Source of the DNA: Anas platyrhynchos
Taxonomy: Eukaryota; Chordata; Aves; Anseriformes; Anatidae
Assembly: GCF_047663525.1 (NCBI RefSeq)
Contig: NC_092587.1
Coordinates: 37,439,001-37,503,000 of the forward strand
DNA: 64,000 nucleotides
Reading direction: 5' to 3'
The notes under the pieces were generated by a model that searched no databases, was not told where the DNA came from, and saw only the letters and a program-made list of their open reading frames with translations. Each line of letters starts with the position of its first letter. Positions within the stretch are counted from its first letter, which is position 1. Position numbers and translations under genes: made by a program. This document shows, piece by piece, positions 49,570-61,000 of this stretch.

Positions 49570-51078
49570 CTTTAAGAGGGGAAGGGGAAAAGACAATTTT
49601 TAAACAAAGTATAAAATTATACAAACCTTAAAGAAACAAAAAAGTAAAAGACTTGGTCATCAAGACGACCATACAGGTTCTTATATTTCATTGCTGCCCA
49701 ATCTTATAATAGAGTGTTTTAAAGTAGACTTATTTATAGAAGTGCTTGTTAAATTGGTTATAGGAACAAATGTGCTGTCTTCCAACTAAAAGCATGTAGT
49801 GAACCCTGCAATTTCAAAAACATTTAAGCAGTGATAGAAAATAAATTGGGGCTTTTTTTTTTTTTAAAAAAAAAAAAGAAAACATTTTTCAAATCCAGTT
49901 CTGCAGGCAAGATTTTGTCAAGCAGTCACCAAGCAACTATGTAATATTTAAAATAAGACACTTCCTCCAAAAGCATTAAATCATTTTTTTTTTCTGAAGC
50001 ACATACAGAATTTTCCATTAACAGAGAAAGAACTTACTTGTATTAAAGACAAAGTAGAAAAGCTCAACACATTAATGAATTACTGCTCAGAAAAAAAAGG
50101 GAGATGACAGGCACAGCTGTATCAGAGACATACCCCAAGAATTAGCAAAATAAGAATTAATAGCTACAGGAAGAGCATTAGTCAAGATCACTGCAGTTGC
50201 ACAGAAAGCTGAACTTTTAATAAAATAAATATTGTGGAAATCCTAATTTAAAACGAGGGAGGGCATACTATTGGTAGCGATGTTGTGGCATTTCAGATCT
50301 CTCAGCAGAGCTACGCTTCCCACTAGGCTGCTCTCAAAGCAGGAGGACAGCTCTGGTTTCAGCAGATGGCAGCAAAGAAACGGGACCAGTTCTGGGGTCA
50401 CAGCAGCCAAAGGTTGCTAACGGCCAGACCTCGTATGCACACTGCCTGCCCCCAGCTCTCTCACCCTGCTGGCTGAGGGCTGCCAATAAATAAGCAGCCT
50501 CGTAGCTGGAAAGGGAAATAACCGCAGCACCTTGACAAACAGGAGAAAAATGTTGAAGAGATGAGAAGAAATGCTACAAGATGCGCTGAAACAACTGCAA
50601 GAGAGGTGAGCCGAAGCCTGAGCTTGCCAAGCTAGGCTCTCACTTCACGGGTTGGATCAGAGCCTAATTAGGGCCAAGAAGCACCGAGGCAGCAGTGACA
50701 GCAAACTAATTCAGCAAGTGGTCTCGGCATCCCCTGGTTATGCCCAGTCACTCTGGAAGACATTCTTATGGCCAGATGTTACCCACAAGGCTGAGATGCC
50801 ACCACTGACATTCATTGGAGAGGACGATGTGAGCAAGCAGTCCATACCTTTTAAAATAAGCCTGCATTGAGTGCTTTGGTGAGGAAGCTAGTTATTCAGC
50901 TTCGCTGCATGCAGAGCTGCTGTTTCATTAAAAAAAATCAAAATCAAATAGCTTGTCCTCTGTAAGTCTAGACAAGTAACAGAGTGGAGAAACCAGAGAT
51001 GCTAGGTTTTAAGCACGTCCTTCAAAAAGGAAAGGAACCACCAGCTCCCGGCACCCTAGCCCTCTTCCCCTCCAGAAC

Positions 51079-51121
51079 CCCAGGGGTCCCTTCCAGCCTC
51101 AGCCTTTCTGCAATTCTGTGG
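51079..51121 (+). mobile_element. CR1 3'-end fragment
   Basis: GGGGTCCCTTCCAGCCTCAG followed by CCTTTCTGCAATTCTGTG is the typical CR1 3' terminus in sense orientation, ending in the 8-bp ATTCTGTG-type tail. Confidence 0.75.
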
Positions 51122-52205
51122 GAACAGAGCACAAGCCTTACTGCAGCAGCACATTTGGATGTGGGAAAAGAAACCCTAGTGCTAAAACCAACAAAAAAAC
51201 ATTACTCTTGTTTATAATCCAGCATGCACAACAGTCTCAATCTAATTTCCAACATGTCATCCTCTCCCTGGCTGTATCCAGAGGTATCCTACAATGGAAG
51301 TCCTTCAGGAGTGCTCCTAATGAGCCTTTGCCCTTGCGCCCCCTGAGCCACTCTGTCTCTCCTTCAGTCTATCAGAAAATAATTCAGACATCCCTCCTTG
51401 GTACCAACTTCTCAAAGTTAAAAGGTAGCAAAGGACCTCTATAGGGGATGCGATGGTGCCCCAGCCCCCTCTCCTATAGGGAGGGGGATAGAGCTAACCC
51501 TATAAAACACAGGGCTTTCTATAAGGCTACAGATTCACCCAGCTCCAGGGCTGCCTGCTGTCAGAGGGAGTACCAAGCACACAGGCTAATCTTCAAAATA
51601 CCTTGAAGCCAACAGGCTAAGTGAATTACATGTCAAAAGCCCTCTCAGAGGGAGAGAAGTAAGCACCAGCTAAAAGCATTATAGCTTCCACAAATCCTCT
51701 ATCGCCAGCCACACAAACACAGAGCAGCGATATGAAAGGTGAGATAGCTCAGAGCAGGACAGGGCATTAAGCCAACCGATACGTTGACTGTGTTGATATC
51801 ACAGCCCTGCATCTAATTAGATAGTATATAAAATACCTAACTAATCACAGCAGACAAGCCCCCAGAAGATGCAGTGTGTTATCTCCAACGACCAGACACG
51901 GGGATCAGCTGCTGGTTTTGCGTGCATGGAAGCAGATCACAGAGGCGATCTCACATGCGACCAACAGCAGCGATAACACCCACACCCCTCACACACTGAC
52001 TTTCAGAGCATCTCAGGAGCTCATGCAGAGCAGCACCATGCTTTAGCCACTTCCCTGCAGCAGCACTACATTCAGTGCCACAGCTCTACAGCAACAAGAG
52101 CCCAAGAACACCTAAAAAGGTATCACCTATTTCTGTGACACTTGAGACTTTCTGCAAATAATATTGTATACTGATTTCAGATTAAAAAAAAAAAAAATCC
52201 AGTGC

Positions 52206-52612
52206 TTTAGAATGACAGAATGGCTTGGGTTGGTGGTCTTTAAGGTCCTTTCCTCGCTCCGGCCCCCCTGCCATGGCAGGGACACCTCCCACCAGCCCAG
52301 GCTGCCCAAAGCCCCATCCAGCCTGGCCTTGAGCACCTCCAGGGATGGGGCACCCACAGCTGCTCTGGGCAGCCTGTGCCAGGGCCTCACCACCCTGACT
52401 GAGGAATTTCCTCCTTGTATTAAATCTAAACCTACCCTCTTTTAGTTTAAAGCCATTCCCCCCTTGTCCTATCACTACAGATTCAGCTCTGACCACAACT
52501 CAGTGCGACCACACAGCCAATTTATCCTCAGAGCAGTCCATCCCTCCGATCCACATCTCTCCCATTTGAAGAGAAGGATGTTGGACAGTGTCAAATGCTT
52601 TGCACCAGCAGT
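52206..52612 (-). mobile_element. CR1 LINE fragment, 3' part
   Basis: Begins with the antisense of the 3' tail (GACAGAATGGCTTGGGTTGG) and continues through CCCCTGCCATGGCAGGGACA, CCTTGAGCACCTCCAGGGAT and CCTTGTCCTATCACTACA, all hallmark CR1 sequence. The distal part (GGACAGTGTCAAATGCTTTG) matches the end of the CR1 coding region. Truncated at its 5' end, as most CR1 copies are. An A14 tract adjoins it. Confidence 0.9.
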
Positions 52613-54632
52613 GCTCGTTCCTGCTGTTATCACTGCAGTTGCACTCATGGGAAACACAAGGAAGACCTAAGTATAGGCTAGCAGTAGTTACTGATCTAAA
52701 TTGGTCTTTCCAGCATTAGCATTTAGGCTGTTTATGGTTTGTGTGAGGGCCATCTAAATGATAAACGCTCTCATGAACCGAGGCGTCAATTATTTTCTGG
52801 CACTTCCAGCTTGTGAGCAGCATTACGCCTACCATTAACAATTAAAATGAACTCCTGGGTCTGCCCAGCCTGCAGTACTGGATAGTGAACCTGTGAGGGA
52901 TGATGTCAGGTTTCTTTCCATGTACCAGTCATTTTCTGCATGTGAAGAGATTCACCAGATTGATAAAAGTTTCCTTTAATCAGTAAAACCCCTGATAACT
53001 CTGTTTTCATACCTGAAGTTAACAGCTAAGCCACCTCCCATGTGCTTTGCATCAGCTGAACGTATACCAAGAAGCCGTTTCTCACTGCCAAACCAGAAGT
53101 GATCTCAGCTAATCAGCAAAGGATATTTCAAGTAATCAAGACAAACTTGCATTTGTAACTGTGTCTCAGGACAAGTAAAGAGACTTCAAAGTTAGCGTTG
53201 GACCAGAGCCAGATTACACAGCTTCTAGTAGAGGGAGCAGTCTCTTCACATACTTATTTTGAAGTTCTCTAGCTTTGCCTCGGCAATATTCATGGCACAG
53301 TATCGATATTCTAAACAGCTCTACAGAAGCTGGGAATTGAGATGAGAGAACTGATATTGATCTCCAGATCCAGTGGGAAAGAAACTAATTTATCTGCAGG
53401 TACTGCAGTCTGGATCACAGTCATTGGATCGTTCTGAAACACACTCGTCTTCTTCACTTTGTTCTCTGTGAGTCCCATTTATGAAAAAGAACCTGTTTTC
53501 TGACTGGGCAATGCACCAGACCCCTCAGACTAGGGCTACTGATTTAAAAGCTCAGATGGAGGTCCCAATAACTCAGAGAAGGCAACATGCTGACTGCTGT
53601 TCCTCTGGGCTGGCCACGTGCTGCAGTGATCTCAGGGACAGGAACTGCAGCGATGCTAGTGCAAGCTGAAGTCGTCCCTACCTAGAAAAGCCCAAGATGG
53701 GGCAAAGAGGAAGAAAGCCCAATGATCGTTGGAATATAAGGTCCACAAACAGTTCACTCTGTCTCCAGGTGTGACTGAATGCCTATTTGAATGGTACAGC
53801 ACCGATCTCAGATCATAGAAACTTGTTCTGACAACGAGCAGTCCTGACAACTTACCCTATCGGGGCTTCATTCCACCATGTACCACACGAACTGCTTAAG
53901 TACGTTTCTGCCCCCTGAAAACATGAAATCAAAGCAGTGCAAAATAAGAAGGGGGACCAGACAGGCAAGGTTCTGATCAATGGGAACGTAACAGGGTGGC
54001 GGCTATGCCCTAGGCAGAGCTTGTATCAATCACGCTCAATTCCTGTATAAGCAGAAAGGCTTCAGCCTAGGTTGTATGATGAGAACACCGAGTAACAGTA
54101 GTAAAATAACCATATCAGCTGATATAACAGCTTCCACTGCAAAAGCAACCACTGCTGTAATTATGGTTTGACGGAAGAAAGAGAAACGATGCAAATAACC
54201 AGCAACTGAATTACTTATACAAAACGCTGTGGGGAGACAGGCTGGCATGAGAGGCGCTCCTTGATAAGTCCTTCTGCAGATACACCACCGTTCCCACACA
54301 CCTCACACTCTTTAATCTACTTTCACAATACAGACTGATATTGGAAACACTTCCCTAACTGTATTTGGCAACGCTCGGCTAAGTCTCGGGATATTCCATC
54401 CTTACACTCGTGTTACACACTGGTAAATCGAGGTTAATTGGTACCGTGCAAGGCATTAAGGGATGTTTGGAACATACTGTGACATATCTCTATGATAAAA
54501 GAAAACCAAACTGCATCTGACACCTCTTTTCTGAGGATTTAAGTCAACCCGTGCTTACTACTACACAAAATTTCTTATTTTGCAGGAGGAGAGATCAAGA
54601 AATCAATACTGATTTGTCACTTCAAACTTTTG

Positions 54633-54664
54633 TGTCACAGTCACGGTAATCTGTGACTGTGACA
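54633..54664. repeat. Perfect 12-bp inverted repeat in the CPM intron
   Basis: TGTCACAGTCAC and GTGACTGTGACA are exact reverse complements around an 8-base loop. Confidence 0.85.
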
Positions 54665-57600
54665 GCATAAACCTTCCTTTGGCTTTTGTGATCTGCTCTT
54701 GCATTTACTGCAAGGCTCAGCAATGCCAGCGTTGAACACAGTAGTACAGCTGCCCCCCATGTACATGCACACCCTTGAGGTATTTCTAAAATGGCAAGAA
54801 GAGAGAAATTTAAAGACATTAAATAGCTGTGTTGCTCAGGATTGAGCTTGTAAGCTTCATGAAGAAAGCAAAACATTAGTTTCTCCATACCGAGTGTAGG
54901 GAAACGTATCATCTTCCAGCAAAAACACTACCACAGCTACTAAGAGACTTCAGGAGAAGACTCCCTTTTGTTAAACAAGTGCCAGCAGTACCCTTGCCTT
55001 GTGTTACTCTGATTTGCCATCACCACTGCAAGCTGGAAAATCTAAAGCTATTTTGGAACTTGTCTTCTGCAAGAGGACTGCCAACAGCACAGATGACTTA
55101 ACTCACGCTCTAAGAAAAGTTGAGTTACCAGCACATTATTTATACAACCCAAAACCTTTAATCAGCATGACTGATATGATAGTACTGCAGCAGTAGCCTT
55201 ACAGACACAAACAAATATGTGAGTTTAATCCAGTCAGACTGTTGTGTAAAGTACCTTTCAGATTACAGAAAGTAATAAAAGTGCCAGGGACATAAACTTT
55301 GTGAATTATCAACCAAAAAAGGCAGCTGTGTCTGCTCAGAAAACAGACAATCTAGATGTATAGTTTATACTCTGAATAACCTACATACCTGAAACTGGGG
55401 TCAGATGGATGCATGAACAACCATAGGACAGATTTCTCTGTGAGAGTTTATCGTTGCTGTCAGTATACCATGCTCTCATGGTCTACTGCAACAAAAAAGA
55501 TTATCTAAGACTTGGACTGGATTTCCATTAGTAATGAACAAGATTAGTATCCCAAGAGGAGCTAGAGCATTTAAAATATAAGCAAGACTTCAAGCTATTT
55601 TGAAGTATTAAGAAAAAAAACAGGTCAGTCCCATACATTAACCATACGCATCTGACAATATTCAGTATGGTGCATAAGTCAGCAAACCAAACCCAAAAGA
55701 GCCCAAGGTAATGTTAGATTACAGGTCTACCATGGCCAACCAAACACCCAAATCAAGAGCATTTCGTATTCGGGGAGAGTGTAAATGTCTTGCTATTTTC
55801 TTCCTGCTTAATGGAGAACTTTGAAAAGAGAACATACATCACAAGAACCACTGCACTTAATAGGTTATTGGCAGGAGTGAAAACCATCGATCTGGAAGCA
55901 AACACCTGTTTGAGGACAGTAACAGTAAGAGAGAGATTAGGGAACTACCTGCACTACCTGTGCAGCACTTAATTTTTATTTCATGGTGTTAGGACTATCC
56001 CATGCTCTGTATTTCCACTTATCAGCCTTCTGAGGGCTAGTACAGGCTGTTCCACCTCAGAAAGTTTGCAGTATTTTTGAGATACAAAGGACCAGAACAT
56101 TTCAACATGAGATGCACCATCACTGATGCAGTTACTGTGCTGAGCCCACTGCTTAATCCTTCTGCTTGCTTCTCATGTTCTTACAGGCTTACATTCTTAC
56201 AGGCTTAAGGCCACCCCTCACTCAAATAAAAATAACTCTCCACTACTCAATAAGCACGTATTTCCACTGACTATACCAGCCAATCCGATTTGCAGTCAGT
56301 ACCTGATGAGCAGGACTGAAGGAATGACCCTTGGAAAGCCAGGTGCTGTTTATTTGTAACCAAAGCATTTGAGAATTGAAGGGTTCAGAACAGTTCAGAG
56401 TTCATGTGCTGGCTTATCTACCGAAAGGTTTACAGGTCTTGGGTTGATTGCAACATCCACGGCTGTCTAAGCACTTTCATGGGACTTGTATGTTATGGTG
56501 ATGACAACCCTTTATTTCCAATGTACATGTGTGAGTTTGTGCAGTACCACTGCCAGTTCTCATAATCAAGCTGAGCACACTCCTTATACGTCAAAACATT
56601 AAGAATCGCCAATGCAGAGCATGGTTTCTACAACAGCACTTTGTCTCTGAACACAAGAAATAGAACGAAATAAAAAGATCCAAATAAAAACCACCCAGAA
56701 GGGAACACCATTTTTAAATTCATATACACTAACCTTATTCAGTGCTGGTTGCTGAGAGGAAAACGCCACAGACACAGGATCAGCCCGAACGGGCATTCCC
56801 TGTTATTTACACTACCTGGTTTATATTCACTCCCAGAAACCAAACAGGCTTTTTCCTTCTTCACCAACTCTTGCTTCTATTAGCACAGGATTTTTTTTAA
56901 CCTATTTCTAAATGTGTCTTACGTTATTTTCTGAGAGAGCTGTGAAACTGGTACACACCCGGTAATTTTCAGAAAAGCAATTGTATTTATAAAAGAAACA
57001 TTACCCATTCACGGTAACACCACTGGATCAACCCAAGCGAAGTCACTGCCTATAATGCAAGCCAGGCACAAGGAAGGGGATGGCTTGTTTTTAAGTGCAA
57101 TTTATCCAGATTAACTGGTTTTATTTGGCCTACCCTTCTGCCACCAAAGGCAGAAGAAGGAGTAGGAAACTAAGAGAAAACTACAGACTGTTGCTCCTAG
57201 ATGGTTCCAAAGTCACTGGTGTACTTTGTGGGTCACAGCGCACTGAGGTGCCTCGTCAAGAGGCTCGCTATGCACACCCCACAAGCATCCTTGGCATACC
57301 ACATGCATTACACTTGCCACAAGAACAGGAAGCCTCCAGAGATACACATCTCAACGCTGGCAAGCAGGGTCCTAGAATCTGACACAGAGAGCGGCTTTTT
57401 CTTCTTAATTAAACTGCCTGGAGGGGAAAAAATGCAAGCTCAATTAACTTATTTTAAGTAATTCAATCCGTATCATCATCTTTGTTCCTGATTTAGTTAA
57501 TAAGTTAGCCTAGTTTCACCAGCCACTTCTAGATTCTCTCTCAACATGGGTAACGAAGTGTCTCTGTGGAAATATTAATGACTGTCTTTTAGGAAACACA

Positions 57601-57891
57601 ACCTGTTTTAACAAACTTTACAAGAACATAAAATCCAGGTGGTGTTTCTTGAAGAGACAAAGGTTGTCACATGTGGTGGTGGCCTCTGTTTCCTCTTGGA
57701 TTTTGGTAGTCATGTTTTGTGTCCATTTCTTCTTGGATTTTGAGATCAGCCTGATGCAGCTGTGCAAAGCAAGCTTTGTATTTTAACTTACTTTAGGTCC
57801 ACCACAACTAGGAAATGTGCTTTGTCAGAGACCTGATTTGCACACTGCCAGCAGTGCGTACTGAGGAAGTATCGTTCTGTGCTTAGCCTAT

Positions 57892-58072
57892 TCACAGAAT
57901 CACAGAATTTCTAGGTTGGAAGAGACCTCAAGATCATCGAGTCCAACCTCTAAGCTAACACTAACAGTCCCTACTAAACCATATCCCTAAGCTCTACATC
58001 TAAACGTCTTTTGAAGACTTCCAGGGATGGTGACTCCACCACCTCCCTGGGCAGCCCGTTCCACTCTATATT
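57892..58072 (-). mobile_element. CR1 LINE 3' fragment, younger-looking
   Basis: Two tandem copies of TCACAGAA(T) (the CR1 terminal octamer in antisense), then TTTCTAGGTTGGAAGAGACC, AAGATCATCGAGTCCAACCT and CCTCCCTGGGCAGCCCGTTC. It is less diverged than the other copies and of a different subfamily from 52206-52612. Confidence 0.9.
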
Positions 58073-61000
58073 TTCCTAGCTATTTTCTCTAGCTGTTCTT
58101 GGAGAAAAAAAAAAAAAAAGAGAGAGACCAAACTGGACTTCTGAACCAACACAGTTGGGCTGCATTTCTTACTGAAAGGAGAGTTTGCTTTATTTTAACA
58201 TTAAGACGAGCGTTACTTTTTCAGATCTGCACAAGCTCTCCCTGCTTAAGTGTCCCAGGTAGCTGCTGACCCTTGGATGTGGAAACTTGCTAGGGACAAA
58301 CAGGAAATGCAGCTCAGCTGTCCTAAATCCACGGTGACCTCAGCAAGTTAACACAGCAGCTACAATCATTCAATTAAGTAACTCCAACTACCACAGGCTG
58401 ACCTTTCCCATAACAACACAAAATGAGTAAGCAAGCCTCATACACCAAACAGCAGCACGATCTGCTCAGAAGCATCATCTGCCACATCTCAACCACTACA
58501 GAGATTATAAGAGTTACTGAGTCAGAAGTGGAGCCATTTACAGGCAGGGCAGTCGCTTGGCAGCGAGGGGAAGGAGAGCTATACCCAGCCCTGTGTGTTT
58601 CCCCCCACCTGTCAGCTCCAACAACTACCTCATTCATAAAAAATATTCAAAAAGCTGGAATAGCCATCGTGCTCATTCAGCTTTCATTCACAAGAGAAAA
58701 GCCAGCCAAAAAATAAATCTAGATCTCTTCTGTGCACGACCAAGCATAAAACCTCCCAAGGAACAAACACTTCAGGGTTAGAAGTCGCATCTTGCCTCTG
58801 TACATCTAGTCAGTAGGCTCACATTTGTACTCACTGAGCTAGCCGAGCACAATCTGCCACACCACGGTTACGTACAGCCAAGCTTTAATTAGGGAACCCT
58901 GAGAATCAGCAACACTGCTAGCCCCAGGGGTGCACAGCCAGAAGGCACGGGCAGAAAGGCCACCCAGGAAGGATGAAGGCGTGCTGCTCTGCTTCTGTGC
59001 AAAGAGGATGGGAAGCTGCTGGAAATACTTTTTACTAAAAAGCTGCATCCCCCAGAGTGAGGAAGAAGGGACGTGTTACCATGCTCTCCTTGCAAATAAG
59101 AGGAAAATGCAGACAGGGTGATCAACTGTGGGTAAAACTGCATTTTTTTTCCTTCTTCCTAAGGAATTCTGACCAGAACTTGTTTAAAAATTAATAACAT
59201 TGCACTGCAAGTTGCAATCACGTCCCATTGCTGACCACTAACATCAACATCCACCCGATTTTCCCTGTTCCTAGAGAAACAAAGATCTTGTAGCATGGCC
59301 CAGAGAGCAGCAAACGTAACCTGGGACAGGATAACGGAGAGACCCAATCTGGTGGTAGCAGACCATCTCTTCAATTATGGATGTTTTCTGTTTTTCTCTT
59401 TATAGGAGCATCTTACTCGCTTCTTGTGATATTCCATAGCAATCTAAGGATGTGAATGTTCAGGATCAGCTTAAACTGATGTTAAGTTACATATAAAAAC
59501 TAACTTTAAGTATAAGTAGATGTTCAATTTGTTCCTTGCAATCAGCAAGGAGTAAATTTAAGTTGAATTGTCAGTACAGTAATAAACAAAACAAGGATTG
59601 CGATCCTGGGTATAAAGACCACCTTTCTTATTTGCATGGCTAGAAATTTATATACAGTGCTCCTTCCAAAAAGCAGAAGCCTCCAAAAAGCTGGGGAAGA
59701 GAACAAGTAACTTGTCTACTGCGTACCCAAAGTTTCCTAGCATATTGAGCTCTATTTTTGTTTGTTTTTTGTGGGGGTTCTATTTCTCTTTCTACATCTT
59801 CACTTTCCTAACACCAGTTAAAGGATGTGGAGATAGATATGAACCAGAGTGTACCCACCAGCCACACTTGCTGATTTTAAGTTACACAAGGTTCCTGGCA
59901 TTGGGAAGTTTACCAGCACTATTTATGATACCCAGTTGCCACTTCTGTTTGCTTCTAAGCAAACATGGAAATCTGCAGTCTTACTGAGGGAAAGCAGGAC
60001 AGCTGTGTGTTTAAGACCTTTACAGCTCTAAAGACACGGAGAAAATCTTGACATATATTCTGCTTCTAGACACCTAGAAAGCAATTGGCTTCACAGAAGA
60101 GGCAGGAGAGATGCAACTTTTCCCACAGTGCTGGTTTCAGATAAACTGCTCACAGAACAGCGAGTGGACTATTTCTAAATAGATCCCATTTCCATTTCAA
60201 ATTTACAACAAAGATCCCAGTACAAGATAAGTCTTTATACAAGAAGTGTTTGGACTATGTTGCTAGGAAAGGCTTCCTTCAAACATCTGTTTGAAAATCT
60301 TCCCTCCCCTCCTAGGAGGAATCTCTGATCTGGCAAATTTCACTGAAAAAAAAAAAAACAAAAAACTTCCCACAAGATTTTCTGCAAGAATTGTGTTTGA
60401 GTTTCATTTGTGTGCACGTATGCATGCAAAAAACCTGCACATACATACACACACTTTCACTATTACTTTTTGGGTGTTTGCCACGTAGGAGGCAAAAATG
60501 ATCAACCAATTCACAGCAAACATATGGAAAAAGATTTAAGCAGGTTACTTTACCTTTACTGCAAGAGAACGGGAACAAGCTTACTGTCACTACACCTCGA
60601 AGATTAACTTCTTCAATGGCTTAGCTGTCTTCCAAGGCAAACAGCTAATAATGACCAAGCCATGTACTCCGTATAAATTGTGTAGAAAGTGTAGGCATTC
60701 TGCCAGGGCATTACTGCCAGGAAAGCAGTGTGAAGTCATGTTATCAGCCAAAATTTGTAATACTCAGCTATTGGAAGACAAATTGCACACAAAGCTACCC
60801 GTGTCAAACTACACTACAGCAGTCAGACTACTGGTGCAGAAGGCAGAAGTGCTGTGGCTTTCCTCCTCCAGAGTGACATGCACAATGTTCAGTTAAACTA
60901 ATTCTGGTAACTAAAACACTAGAAGACGCAGTCAGGGGAAATGTGTTGGAAAAAAACTATTTTTCAACATTTAAAGACTTTTTAACTTCCACTAGTAGAA

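Noticed and set aside
53656..54912. Hydrophobic minus-strand ORFs as possible CPM signal-peptide exon
   Set aside because: None joins in phase 1 to the exon at 49569 with a GT donor or carries the conserved CPM N-terminal segment.
60312..60590. Minus-strand ORF with an AAAG|GTAAAG donor in phase 1, tested as the missing CPM exon
   Set aside because: The peptide before the donor (LFPFSCSK) does not match the conserved CPM segment expected there.
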